Counted from the first letter of the stretch, positions 37,823 through 49,896 are shown. The stretch: DNA of 64,000 nt from Fremontodendron californicum (GCA_030761205.1 JAULJL010000027.1:17424501-17488500); one strand, 5' to 3'. The notes: generated by a model from the letters alone, not told the origin. Translations and numbers: made by a program.

Positions 37823-38176
37823 AGGCCGAACTTGAATATAAGAGCACATACAATTTAATCGATATGAGATAATACCACTTTAACAATTATTAATCCTCTT
37901 TCTTTTCTTCAAAGCAACGGAAAGTACTTTTTCGATATTATAAGTTGATTGAAACCACTCTTGAAATATTTACTCTGAAGGAAAATTCAAAAGGTGAGAC
38001 TTGAGTTCCCCTTTAAGCAGGGTTGAGGTTGAGGAGAAACTATGAAAGTTGAACAATACTTAATCAATTACCAGTTCACCACCCAATTCATAACTAAGAT
38101 GATCAGTAGTTAATTAGCCATGAATTTCAACCTAGTCTTAGCTAGCCTCCTGGTCCAAGTCCAACCATTAATCAAG

Positions 38177-38228
<52 letters not shown>

Positions 38229-38419
38229 GGGGGTGTTAATAAAAATTTAAGGCTAAACAAGTGCTTCTTCAGCCAAGAAGATCAAACATGAAAGTTTAAA
38301 TCTGATATAAAATTGAATTACCACCACTAATGATTAAGAGAAAAAGAGAAAGAAATAGTTATGGCTTTCTAGTAATGGAAGGGGAGAGTGAAGGAAGAAT
38401 ATGAACAAGATGAGTCTCG
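36781..38419. other. Intergenic DNA with a (TA)n tract, no gene recognised
   Basis: No open frame with family resemblance was seen. An imperfect direct repeat of GCATC-AACCTAAAAC/ATCAATTG with GAACTTGAATATAAGA occurs at about 37600-37660 and 37788-37845. It resembles the common plant repeat in leader introns that contains TTTAATATCATGTTAAG, but no boundaries are clear. A pure (TA)n tract occupies about 38180-38224. Confidence 0.5.
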
Positions 38420-38757
38420 TTATTAAGACAAGTGTATATGTATAAAATTAAAATTAAATTAATTTTACACATTGGATTTAACAATATATTTTTACTCGTC
38501 GTGCATAAAGTTTTGAATCAATCCGATATTTCTATCATATCGATTGAGAATATATATATATATTTTTTCAATATATATTTAATGGTTGAAAGTTTTTTAC
38601 ATCGAACAAATAGTTAGACATTTTTAAATTATTCGAAACTCGACATACATGATCTACATGAATAGAACATGAAATATGACAGTCAGATTAAACAAATATA
38701 AATCATATAAAAAATTGTTAAAGTGTGTAAAATTTTTACATTAATATAAGTGGATCC
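38420..38757. mobile_element. MITE family 2 copy, first of a tandem pair
   Basis: Shares TACTCGTCGTGCA, TATCGATTGAGA, ATCGAACAAATAGTTAGACAT, GAAACTCGACATACATGATC and the end ACATTAATATAAGTGGATC with the copies at 16997, 38820 and 50388, reading in the opposite orientation to the 16997 copy. Right after it comes a CT tract and (TA)n at about 38776-38810. The left end is eroded. Confidence 0.7.
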
Positions 38758-38770
38758 TCCTCCTCTCTCT

Positions 38771-38813
<43 letters not shown>

Positions 38814-38819
38814 GATGAT

Positions 38820-39153
38820 GGATCAACTTACACCGATGTAAAACAAGTTATTTTATATGCTTTTATGATTTTGTGTACGATTGATATTTTAATAAATCAA
38901 CCGTTGAATTTAACAATATACTCATACTCGTCGTGCACGTAAAATTTCGAATCGATCCGATATATCATCTTTTTTTATATATATTTAGCGATTAATTTTT
39001 TTTATATCGAACAAATAATTAAATATTTTTAATTTACTTGAAATTTAACGTGCACAATTTACATTAATAAGTATGAAATACAACAGTCAAATTAAACAAA
39101 TATAAATAATATAAAAAATTAGAAAAACGTGTAAATTAAATTAGTAGTGGATT
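38820..39153. mobile_element. MITE family 2 copy, second of a tandem pair
   Basis: Starts GGATCAACTTACACCGATGT directly after the (TA)n tract that also borders the first copy and ends AGTAGTGGAT before TATATATATATATA (39161-39174). It shares the internal landmarks TACTCGTCGTGCACGT and CGATCCGATATATCAT. (TA)n on both sides repeats the target preference of the family. Confidence 0.72.
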
Positions 39154-39203
39154 TTTTATTATATATATATATATTATTTTATTTTTTGTAAATAGGTTGA
39201 ATA

Positions 39204-40450
39204 AAGAAGCATCATGATATTTGGGCTTTAAATTATTAAATGAGCTCAAAAACTTGTTCAGCTGAAGATAGAAATGAGCCACAACCTCAAAAATCTCTCC
39301 GAGAGCCCAGCCCAAGTTTTTTACTCTCCTTAGTCTTTCCTACTTCCTACTGCTGTGTGTCCGTTTTCTTGTGTAAGCATTTTCTCTCTGCGTCTAAACT
39401 TCTTCTTTGATTCGAGGCTGGCGACACCCCACACCTAGACACAGACCCAGACCCTGACCCTGATCCAGGTCAGCTTTACGTTTCTCTCTTTTTCTTTTCA
39501 TTTTTTGGTTGATTCGTTTGTGGGTTGCTCAAGCTTTACTAAGATGTTTTTTTTTTTTTTTTTTTTTTTTTTTGTGTGTGAAAAAGTTGGGTGGTGGAGT
39601 TTTGTTGGTTTTGTTTGAAGCTTCTATTAAATTCTTATTATGGTAGTGAAGATTTGGATACTAATTTGGATGTGTTAACTTTGAAGATTTTTTTTTCTTT
39701 TTCTGTTGCAATTTTAGTGTTTTTTAATTTATTGAATGCGGTAACTCTTCTGCAATTGTTGTTGGTTTATAAATTTAGTTCTATGCAGACTTTGGGATTG
39801 GTTTGCTTTGGGTATTGTTTGGTTTTTGTTACTTGCTTACTATTTCCAGGCTATGTTACCCGGACTCAGGGTGGGTATCAGATATGGGAATGTATATGGG
39901 AATGTGTTAAAGCTTTCTGATGCTAAAGAAAATATATGTTTATAAAAAATTGGAAGTTAGAAATTTAATTTTTTTTTTTCATTGCACAAAATACATGATT
40001 TTAATTTCATTGTACATTGGAATTAATGTTGTATTTTGATCATTTATTCATTATTAATCCATTATAATTTGCTTTTTATCTTGTACTTATGCTTTTAGCA
40101 AGTTTTCATTAGGAAGTAAAACGCAAATAGAAAAATATAGCAAAAGAAACTGTCAAATGGAGTCTTAGTTCTTTTGTGTGCTAAACCTAGCTTCTAAGAT
40201 ATTACAGGTTAAGTTTTCCTGGGTATATGATGCCCGAAAACCCCTGAACTGACCAAAACAAACCATAGTCAAGATTAAAGACAATCTTTCCATGTTTCAT
40301 GTCTACGTCTTTTATTTATATGATTATATCTTAAACTTTTATTTATATGATTATATCTTAAACGCTTATCATGAATAACAACATGTCCAAAAATTTATAG
40401 TGAAAGGTTATAAAGTTTTTGTACAGATAGGGAATAGAGCGAGTGAAAAA
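39204..40450 (+). promoter_or_regulatory. Promoter, leader and leader intron of the L20 gene
   Basis: Site II-type motifs (TGGGCY or AGCCCA) lie at 39222-39227, 39304-39309 and 39309-39314; these are frequent in plant promoters of ribosomal and mitochondrial proteins. A leader exon probably ends at 39468 (CTGATCCAG|GTCAG) and the acceptor TTTGTACAG ends at 40426, giving a 958-bp UTR intron. That intron contains a long poly(T) run (about 39547-39573) and a fragment of MITE family 1 at 39849-39910 (GGCTATGTTACCCGGACTC). Confidence 0.6.
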
Positions 40451-43400
40451 ATGAACAAGAAGGAGATATTAAAGTTGGCAAAGGGATTCAGGGGACGGGC
40501 AAAGAACTGTATAAGAATAGCAAGAGAGAGGGTTGAGAAGGCCTTGCAGTATTCCTATAGAGACCGCAGAAACAAGAAGCGTGACATGCGTTCTTTATGG
40601 ATTCAACGCATCAATGCTGGAACTCGTCAACATGGTGTAATCTTTCTTTTCCTTTTCCGTTTCTCTCCCCTTATTCCTTTGAAGTCTATTAATATCTCCA
40701 TTTGCTTACTATTCCTCTCCTAATTGAAAATCTCTTTATGTTTCAATTCCTTCATTTGATGTAATCATTTTTCTAATGTCTTTATGGATCTTGATATGGT
40801 TTTGATTTGATTAGCTCTGAACTGAAAAAGGAGTGATACAGTTTGAGACTTGTAGATGGCATTTTTAAACACCCAAGTAGTTTACTCTTGGCTTGTTGTT
40901 TTGCTTACTACTCTTGTCATATCTGTGGTTTTCTTTCTTCTTATTGATTTTAACATCTTGATCCATAATCCTTTAAACTACTTGAAGTTTGAAAAAGAAT
41001 TGAGTGAGATTGAATCATTTTTGTATCATGTAACAGAATGCATAAATTAAGTGTATATTTTCTGTGCCTGTGGCTTAATGAAAATAGAAACACCATGACA
41101 TGATTAAACATGTAGGTTCAAAATTTTATATGGTCAGGTAGACTTGTATAGGATCATAAAATTAATTTTAGTGGGGTGAGATAGTGTTTATTATTGTCAT
41201 TATAGACATGTAAGCATTTCATTTAACATTAATCTTTCGAGTCTCCCATCTAGTTTTTGGAGGTCTATTATATCAAAGGGATGTCAGCAATTGAATTTGT
41301 TGTCATTTAACCATTTTCCTTGTCCTCTGTTTGCATCATTATAATATTTTAAAACAAGAAATAAGATTTCCCTGATCAAAACATAGTAGACCTTTGCATA
41401 GAATAGGAGAATGAAAATAAGTTGTTATTGGTGAAATAAACATGGAAGTAATGGTAACCTAGGCTTAACTCAAGTTGTTTGTTGTTTGGGGGTGTAGGGT
41501 TCAGGTAATGACATACATAGATTAATGCTAATTAAGGTCCTAGGTTTGCTCATAGTGCTTTTCTCATGTATGCTACCCGAAAAAGAAAAAAAAGAAAGTG
41601 AGTAATGATGAACTGAGTAAAGTGATAATGATATTATGAATATTTTTGAAATTAAAACATAAATGATAATGATAAAATGATGATAAAAGTTATTCAAATG
41701 ATTAACATCTCTGTTTGGATTGAGACAAAAAGATGAAGGTGGGGAGAGATTCTCAAGATTTTCTTATTTGAATAGCAGAATCATCAAAGAAATAAATAGA
41801 AGAAGAAAGATCATTTACAGTTTTTTCTTAACCTGCTTTTTGAGTTTATTTAGAGGTAGAGAGATTTAGAATTGAAAGGAGATAAGACTATTGCAGTTTC
41901 ATATAATTCACATATGTTATTTAAGTTGATGAATAGATGAAGGACTAGAGTTATCATATTTCTCTCCTTGTTAGTTATTACTTCTATCCAATATAAAAAT
42001 TCAAAGGAAATTGAGTTTTACTTTCAATCATATCTCTTCACTTTTTCTTCATTGTTTTTCTCCTTTTCTTTCTCATTTTCAATCCACACAAATTAGTTTA
42101 GATGAAAAACAGTGATAAGTGCATGACTAATAATATAATAGTAGGTAGTAATGAAGGTGGCTAGATTCATCAAAGTGAGCTTTACTTCCTAAGTTCCTCC
42201 CATGACTAACCTGCAAGGGAAATTTGTTCCTTTTGAAGCATGTTTCATGCACAGCACTTCAATTTGGCACCAAAAAGCCCTTTTTCCTTTCTTTTGCTTA
42301 GCAACCCTGCCTGTATAGTGGTTTGAGATCTTATTGGCTATTCTATATGTGGCATGTTTCAAATGGGAATAAGCTAAACCCCTCATGAAAAGGGCAGAAT
42401 ATGAACAAGAGTCTTGCTGTAGAAGCTTCCAACCTATTTTTCTAGAATCTTACAGCTTTATCCGTAGAATCCCTGGAATCCTGAAGGCCTTTAGCAAGGG
42501 GATCCTTGTATGTGCAAGAGAGGAAAGAGAAGAAAAAATCTATATTAATTTCTGTCCAACTTTCAACCTTTTGTCTACTGTTTCCTCTGGTTGATAAGTT
42601 TCTTTCTATGTCCCCACTCCTATTATTTTTTATGTGCCCCTTAAAGTAAGCTTTTTTTCTACTTTTAGAATATTTTTACTTGTTTGCACCTCATCTCCTT
42701 TCACACTACAATTAGATCTTCTCTCCAAAAGTTCCATTACCTAAATATCTCCCTTAATTAACATTCAATCTTCAATATTCTTTTCATGGATACACTTGCT
42801 TGATGTCATCCCATTTTCTCTCATGAGATCTCTTGGACCCTCCAACTATAGTCCACTTGGAGTCTAAATACTTATTTTTCATAAGGTGCTGTTAGAATGC
42901 TAAAAGCACTACTGCTCCTTAGCCAGCATTGTTTATGGTTTAGTCTATTGATTATCTGATCGATTCAAGCTCCTAACTGTCCTGACCTTGCATGAGTTAG
43001 AATGTGCTATAGTTGGTACCGTGCTCTGGCTGCTTCCCACATGATTGTTGGGCATGCTGACCAGCTATGTTGCTCCGACTCTTCATTTTTCTTTAAGTAC
43101 CCGTGTCTAACACCCATATCCGACGCATATCTGGATATGGGTATGGGGATATGATCCTCTAAGGACCTTCCAAATACATGGAAATCTTGGAAAAAATGAA
43201 CATACCCGTGTCGGACATATACCCGTTTCCGACACTCACACCCGAGTCCGAGTAACATAGCTGGCCACATGTGTGATTCACATGCCGCCTATACGCATGT
43301 ACTAACATGGTTGTTGACTACAGACACTATAGCTGCTGTCTATGGGTGCCCTTTTATTTTTCTTTAAGGACTCTTCTTTGTTACTCACCTTTAAAACGTA

Positions 43401-44523
43401 GAGATGCAAATCGAATGGGTTAAGCCGTAAGATAACTTTAACCATGTTAATTAGTCAAATTCATAGTCCATAAATGTTTGGTGTAGAAACCTATGGTACA
43501 TAACTGAGTACCTCAAATGAACAGAATAACAAAGCATGAGACTGGCATGAAGTCTTTTTAATGTATTATTAATATATAACATAAAAATTGAATAGTTACT
43601 TGGTTTTATTCAATTCTGTTTTAGTTAATTATTAGTACACAGTTATTGTTGGGATTACTTTGAACCATAACTATAATTGTATACGATCTGTTATCTTTTT
43701 CTTAACAATCACCAAATTCAGTGCCATTAAGTTTCCATTTTATTTATAAGCTTCTTGTTTCGGTTTACCATTAATTGTTCAGTACTTTAGTTTGACTGTT
43801 TCTGTTGGCATCCCTTGCTACATAATCTCCACCTGTATTGGTGTACTGTGAGATTGATCGTTATATCTTATCTCTATGTTGTTCCGACTCTTCATTTTTC
43901 TGAAAGTACCTGTGTCCGACACTCGTATCCGACATATATTCGGATATGGGTATGGGGATATGATCCTCCAAGGATTCTCCAAATACATGAAAAAATTGAA
44001 TATAACCGTGTCGGACACATACCCATATCCGACACTCACACCCGAGTCCGAGTAACATAGCCTTACCTTATCTGATTATATGATACATCTGTGTGTTGAC
44101 TTTGTAATATGAGGGATATATGACCCTTCAAAGACCTTCTGAATACATGGAAAAATTTAGAAAAAATTGAACATAACTGTGTCGGACACATACTCGTATC
44201 CGACACTCACACCCAAATCCGAATAACATAGCCTTACCTTTTCTCTGATTATATGATACATCTGTGTGTTGACTTTGTATTAAGAGGGATACTGAGTTTT
44301 GCTGTTTCTATGATTTCTTTGATTTTTATAGGTAAACTACGGTAACTTCATGCACGGACTGATGAAAGAGAACATCCAATTGAACAGGAAAGTTCTCTCC
44401 GAAATATCTATGCACGAACCATATAGTTTTAAGGCACTGGTAGACATTTCCCGCAATGCTTTCCCTGGAAATAAGAATGTTGTGCTCCCTATGAGGAAGG
44501 CAGATGTTGCAATCAATGTATAA
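40451..44523 (+). CDS. Organellar large-subunit ribosomal protein bL20, nuclear gene, 2 coding exons
   Basis: Exons 40451-40636 and 44332-44523 join in frame to 125 aa, the length of bacterial and plant L20. The start MNKKEILKLAKGFRGRAKNC and the later HGVNYGNFMHGLMKENI and LDRKVLS-type motif (here LNRKVLSEISMHEP) are the L20 signature. The protein binds 23S-type rRNA early in large-subunit assembly. It closely resembles the Arabidopsis nuclear L20 at At1g16740, thought to be mitochondrial. The upstream in-frame ATG at 40400 is in the predicted leader intron, so the start at 40451 is preferred. There is no obvious cleavable transit peptide before the L20 domain. The single 3.7-kb intron carries two family-1 MITEs and a tandem duplication. 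Confidence 0.95.
43065..43260 (-). mobile_element. hAT-like MITE family 1 in the L20 intron
   Basis: A 196-bp copy in reverse orientation, with ends CTATGTTGCTCCGACTC and GAGTCCGAGTAACATAG. The flanking 8-mers CTGACCAG (43057-43064) and CTGGCCAC (43261-43268) match at 6 of 8 positions, a decayed TSD. Confidence 0.85.
43874..44060 (-). mobile_element. hAT-like MITE family 1, second copy in the L20 intron
   Basis: A 187-bp copy with the same orientation and ends as the copy 0.8 kb upstream. The flanking 8-mers TCTTATCT (43866-43873) and CCTTACCT (44061-44068) agree at 6 of 8 positions. Confidence 0.85.
44061..44294. repeat. Tandem duplication of a MITE 3' half plus its flank
   Basis: The flank CCTTACC...GATTATATGATACATCTG...GTTGACTTTGTA at 44061-44122 recurs at 44233-44294. 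Between them (about 44123-44232) is the right-hand half of MITE family 1, again ending AACATAG. The parent unit, MITE half plus flank, is thus present twice with a period of about 172 bp, 40 bp before the L20 exon 2 acceptor. Confidence 0.8.
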
Positions 44524-44758
44524 TTGCTTGTTTTGGATCTTAGACTCATAACTTTCTTTAATACTTGGTTTGATTATTGGATTATTGACTGCTGATGAAA
44601 ATATTTTAATGTTTAATTCCATTTGCTAATTGAGGCTGTGGCTTCCTGCTGTCTTTGCATCATGCTTGGTCAATGCTTTTCTGACTTGTTTATTTTGCTT
44701 CTCTGTTTTCTTATTAAGCATTTTGTCATTACAATTTACAAGCACTAGCAGCTTATTT

Positions 44759-44951
44759 CAATACTCTTTATTTTTTTTTAAGTACCCGTGTTTGACATCT
44801 GTGTCCGATGCATATCCAGACATGTGTATGGAGATATGATCCTCCAAAGATTCTCCAAATGCATGTAAAAACTTAGAAAAAATTCAACATACCTGTGTCG
44901 GACATATCCGTATCTGATATTCACATCCGAGTACGAGTCCGAGTAACATAC
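44759..44951 (-). mobile_element. hAT-like MITE family 1 downstream of L20
   Basis: Contains TTAAGTACCCGTGTTTGAC, ATATGATCCTCCAAAG, GTGTCGGACATATCCGTATC and the end GTCCGAGTAACATA in the family order. The left terminal repeat is degraded (CAATACTCTTTA), so no TSD was read. It may supply or disturb L20 3' processing signals; that is speculative. Confidence 0.75.
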
Positions 44952-46394
44952 GTCAATATTAACTGGTATACAAGAGTTGTAAAATAACAGGTAGACAGCT
45001 TAACAAATTGAAATTTATTGTGGTGAGGCTGAGGCAATGTTGAAAGTGGTTACATATGACTGGAGTTGGCACATGGGCAGTTCAGATTTTGCTATTTTCG
45101 ATTCGGATCATTTTGGATTTGGATATTTTCGAATTTGGATATTTTCGAATTTGGATTTTTTTGGTTTCAAATATTTTCGGATTTGGATATTTTTGGATTC
45201 GAGTTTTTTCAGATTCGGATAATTTTAGATTCGAGTAGTTTCGGGTTCAAACTATTTCGAGTTTGATTCAATTTCAGGTGGGTTTAGTCGGGTTCGATTA
45301 ATTTTGGAATTTTATAAGTTATTAGACTTTTTTTTTTTTAAATTTCAAATATAATAATTAATTTTACTTTTTACATAATTAAATAAAAAAGTGATAGAAA
45401 TATTAAAGTTAATTTTAAAAACTAATAAACATTTATATATATACAAATTATATAATAATTTTATTTATATGTTGAGTATCAATATTTTTATATTTGAATA
45501 TTGCTTATTACTTTTTTTAGTCTTATCTTTTAACTTCAAATAAAAATATATATACTTATAATATGAATAAAAAAAATTTGTACATTTTGATATTGCATAT
45601 TATTTGGCAATAGTTATATACTTATATTTTTTAAATTTTTATGATTTTTGATATTGAATATAACTATAATTAACGATTATATAAGATTTTTTTTTTTAAT
45701 TTTATAAGTGAACTAAAATAAATAAATATATATATATATATATAAAAAGAAGTAAAAGATCAAAATTATTAAGTTAACGTAAAAAAATCATTTTAAGGAA
45801 GCAGGTTACAATAAAACTTAATTACCAAAAATTTATGTAAAGGAATTTTTTTACTCTTAACAATTATCGTATTAATCTAATTTTAATATTTGACTATATA
45901 TTTTGAAATTAACATTCGATATAATCAGATACACCAATTATCAAATGTCCAATTATAATGATGAATAATAGATATTATTAAAAAAATATCAATTATCATT
46001 TAGAAAAAAAATACTTAATGTGAATCATTGATCAATTAATTAACTCAACTTTAATAGTTAGAAACTTTAGGATAATATATGTAAAAGTTAATTGATATAG
46101 TATTAAATTATTTTGACATTAACGAAAAAATAAATGTCTTAGCATGAAAAATAACTTTATAATTTAATACATTTAATTAATCAATTAGTATGTATAGTAT
46201 TAATTAAAGTTTGTAAAAATAAAAAATCATGATATTTAAAATTAATTAATATAACGTTAATAAAAATATATTAATTTTATTTTGTTTAAATATAAAATAT
46301 TTAAATTTTATTTAAAAATTTTAAGTTAGCAAGTCTTATTACTTAAACATAATTAATCTTAATATCAATAAATTATAAAAACTAATTACACTTA
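44952..46394. other. AT-rich intergenic DNA with a short degenerate repeat
   Basis: At 45100-45260 a degenerate 16-18 bp unit (ATTTTCGGATTTGGAT and variants) repeats about nine times. It gives three overlapping open frames rich in Phe, Ile and Trp that are repeat artefacts rather than genes. The rest is AT-rich without recognised features. Confidence 0.6.
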
Positions 46395-47094
46395 GGTAGT
46401 GTTTGGTATCACTTGAAAGATTATCATTGTGATTTAATTACCATGGTGATAAGACTACAAAGGTGATTCGATCATTGGTGATTTTGTATTACATGTTTCG
46501 TATAACATTATAAATCACTAGTGATGTTAAACCACAATGTTTGATATTACAAAAAAAAAAAGATCATCGAATACAAAATATCTAAAATAACCTTCCCCAA
46601 ATATCAATTTTTTTTTCTTTTTCTTATATGAATTTTTTTCACTTATCTTTTTTTAGTATTTAGATTTTTTCTTTTCAAAAAATGTTTCTGGATAAAAATA
46701 CACACAAACTTATACCATAATAAGGATAGAGTACAAAAATTACATTTAACAAAGCTATTGCTATCATCACCTTAAACACAAAAGTCACAAAATTTTGGCC
46801 AGTTTAGAGGTTTGTGCTTAAGATTAACTAGCAATTTTTCTCACGTGTATTTTTCACTATTATTAGGGTAAATTAGTAATAAAATAACATAAAAAATTAC
46901 TTTCTCACAATGATAAAACTTTCCCATCCTTTTGGATGAGAACCAGATCACTCATTAAGATAGTAATCTTATCACTCCAATGATTTAAGATTACTGCCAC
47001 GTAAGATTTTTAAATTGCTACAAGCAGGGTGATGTAATTATTGAATGCAAATCACCATGATTTTTGGGATGATCACCCTATACGAAACACCTCC
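46395..47094. mobile_element. PIF/Harbinger-type non-autonomous element, 700 bp
   Basis: The left end GGTAGTGTTTGGTAT and the right end ATACGAAACACCTCC are inverted repeats. TTA flanks both sides (46392-46394 and 47095-47097), the 3-bp duplication expected for PIF/Harbinger. Subterminal ACCATGGTGAT and AATCACCATGATT are also inverted. No transposase frame is present. Confidence 0.82.
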
Positions 47095-48384
47095 TTAAAG
47101 TAAAACTAATTGTATTAAAATTATTACTAGTATATAGTATACCTCTAAATTATACTTTAACTTACTATTAATAACTAATTTTATTTTTAATAAATATTAT
47201 TAAATCAATTAATCAAATTAGATTTCCTTTTACTTGTATTAAAATTGAAATATAAAAATTGAGGAAAAAAAACTTAACAAAAATTTGGGCAGCATACGAA
47301 AAGTGGGAAAAAGAAAATCTTTCAAACAAAATTTTCATATCCCAATTTGGCAATTTCCATTTCCCCCCAATTCCCAAATGTCAAAAAAAAAAAAAGAAAA
47401 AAAATCTAATCTTTCTACTTTTTCATTCTCTCATCTGTCGCCCCCGCCCCCTCTCTATTCTTCAATCTTCTCATTCTATCTTTCTAATTATAATACATTT
47501 TCTATATATTTAAATCATTGTTGTATTAAAATTTAAATATGGAATAAATACAATATAAATGATTATTTTTATAATAAGTCGAATTTTATATTAACAATAT
47601 TATTTAATTTTTTGGTTTACTGTTGTAAATATAATAAATATGGTATTAAAAATAATTTGATATTCATATTTAATGTGTTTCTAATACATTATTGATATAA
47701 TTATATAATAATTATAAATAATAATATTTTCAAAATTTTAAATTTTTTATTTAAGAAAAAACTTATCATTTATTTATTTTTAAATAAAATCATATAATTA
47801 TAGTTCGAGCTTTTTGGTTTATAAATTAGATTTTTTGATACGGGTTTCGGATCAGATCGATCTCAAGTTTGAATTGTAGTGAATTTGGATCATGACATGT
47901 TTGAGTTATTTCGGTTTCAGGTCTTTTACTGTTCGAATTTTTTTTCAAGTTTAGTTTTTTTGGGTTCAGGTCTTTGACTTTTTTAAGTCAATCTGAATTG
48001 GTTCGAGTTTAGTCATGAGTCAGCTTGGTTAGATTATCGAATTAGGGTTAGCTTTGCTCATTTTACATATGGCACATAAGTGTGAGTCCAATTAATAATA
48101 AATAGCTCTGTTTTTTTTGTCAACCAAGACTTGCTCTTTGTGGAGAGAACTTAGGGAAAAAAATCTTGCATATGCTAGGTTGATGTAAGAAATTCGTATT
48201 TAAAATCATTTGCGTAAGAAAATAGATTCGAACAAAATTGACCTTATTATTTATCCTAAAAAAAAAGAAAATGGTTACATATGTCAATGATAATATCATA
48301 TGCATTGAAGGACTAGCAAGATGAGTGGTAGGATTATGGAAGGAGCTCTCCTCTGGACCCCTTTCATATAGTCTGCAATATCTA
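47095..48384. other. AT-rich intergenic DNA, no gene recognised
   Basis: A pyrimidine-rich patch at about 47350-47480 gives two overlapping short open frames but has no domain. The stretch 47810-48040 has repeated TTCGAGTT/TTCAGGTC words resembling the degenerate repeat at 45100-45260; a shared origin is possible but not shown. Confidence 0.5.
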
Positions 48385-49370
48385 TGTTAACTAATATTAA
48401 TTACATGATATTCTTCAAGATTTTTGATCTCCAAAGATATCATACTTTATCTCAAAGATATTATTGTTACTCTTCAAGATATTGTTCATAATTGTAAATT
48501 ATCAAAATTAGGCAAGACCTTGTATATAAATACTCACTAGTTTGTACATTATTATTTACACAAGAAATACAAATTCTTCAAGTTCAAACACTCTTTGTTA
48601 TTTTCAACTTGGTATCAGAGCCACTGCTCTCCAAATTTTTTTCTTCTCTATTTTTTTCTCCTCCCTAGATTTGTATCTATATTTGTTTTGCATTAATCTA
48701 TCTTTTTCATATAATTTGTGCATTATCTTTGTTACTTTGTGCACATATTTTAATGAAAAAATTTGAAGGTTCTAAGCCTATTCAGACTCTTTTAGATGGT
48801 AACAATTATCTATTTTGAGATGAGAAGATGTATAAGTTTCTTAAAGGGAGACGACTTTGGCGAAATTAGTACAGCTAAGAAGGAAGATGAGGATGATGAT
48901 AAATTCTATAAACGATTTAAGGACTGTGACTGTAAAAATCATCAGATATTAACTTTCGTGGTACCACTACACCTCAAATCAAAAGTCAGTTTGGACGTGT
49001 TAGCACTGCTAAGGAGATTTGAGATTTTCTTACTACTTGATATTTAACCAAAGGTCGTGCTATTGGATACAAATTATTTTGTGATCTTTTGCTCATCTTC
49101 GACAACAACCTGGATCGTCCATCCATGATTTTTTTGTCTAAAATGCAACCTCTTTGGGACTAGATGACTCTAAGTGAACCAGTTTGGGCTTATACCAGTG
49201 AAGCTGAAAAGTTTGTTGCGTATAAGGATGGTATAAAGTGTATCAATTTCTTATGACACTCATTGAGGAGTTCGAACTTGTTTGAGCTTCACTTCTTCAT
49301 AAAGATCATCCTCCTTCTCTTGAGAAGGTCATTGCAGAGGTTTTGTCTAAAGAAACTCGATATCCCTTTC
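48385..49370 (+). mobile_element. Decayed Ty1/copia retrotransposon: LTR, PBS and part of gag
   Basis: A candidate LTR runs from TGTTAACTAATATTAA (48385) to TTTTCA (48606), with a TATA-like TATATAAATACTC before its 3' part. It is followed by TGGTATCAGAGCC (48610-48622), the initiator-Met-tRNA primer-binding site used by most plant copia elements. A broken gag follows. The element stops at a poly(A) run near 49375; pol and the 3' LTR are absent. Confidence 0.85.
48753..49367 (+). pseudogene. Copia gag pseudogene
   Basis: From ATG 48753 the frame reads a gag-like start with LLDGNNYLF, KMYKFLKGRRLW, then, after frameshifts, AKEI-DFLTT, LEKVIAEVLSKETR. These are hallmarks of the UBN2/retrotran_gag family. 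At least four in-frame stops and several frameshifts make it non-functional. Confidence 0.85.
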
Positions 49371-49608
49371 TTTAAAAAAAAAAAAAATGAAAAATAATAA
49401 AAACAACGTATACTCATTAATCTTTTCAATAGGAATAAGTGGAAAATATGCAAAATGTGAAACATGCTTTTTTTAACCAATATATATCTCTCTTAATTTG
49501 CGATCTCATCTCAAAATTAGTTTTAGGGTCAAACAACTAAAAATGGGGTTAATTCGTTTGTTTATATTTATTGAAACTAAACCGATATACTAAAATTATA
49601 AAGAGAAA

Positions 49609-49896
49609 TAGATCTGTCCAAGGGCCGGTTGAACTGGGTCAGGTCTGGACAGAGATTTTCATGATTCGGGCTGGCTCAATCCAGCCCGAATCACTATTAA
49701 TTAAATAAAAATTAATTTTTATTTAAATTTAATTATAAAAAAATATAAATATTAATATAAAAATAATTTTTTAATATTTTAATAATTTATGAATAGTAAA
49801 ACGGACTTACAGGCTGATCCGATCCTGACCCGAAACAGGCTTAAGCATGGAAATATTTTTTTTTTCCGAGCCGCAACCCTGCCTTGGACAGATCTA
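49609..49896. mobile_element. hAT-like MITE family 3 (GGGCC-type)
   Basis: The ends TAGATCTGTCCAAGG and CCTTGGACAGATCTA are perfect inverted repeats. They are flanked by a perfect 8-bp TSD AAGAGAAA (49601-49608 and 49897-49904). Inside are CCGGTTGAACTGGGTC and, after an AT-only core, GATCCTGACCCGAAAC. The 8-bp TSD and TAGAT/G terminus fit the hAT superfamily. Confidence 0.88.

Noticed and set aside
39591..39920. 109-codon hydrophobic open frame upstream of L20
   Set aside because: It falls inside the predicted leader intron, is T-rich by composition, and its end is a MITE fragment.
45037..45266. Three overlapping frames with repeated FGYFRIWIF-like peptides
   Set aside because: They are translations of a degenerate 16-18 bp DNA repeat in different frames; no start context or homologue is recognised.
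48796..49047. 83-codon acidic frame treated as a small gene
   Set aside because: It is one frame of a frameshifted copia gag, just downstream of an LTR and primer-binding site.
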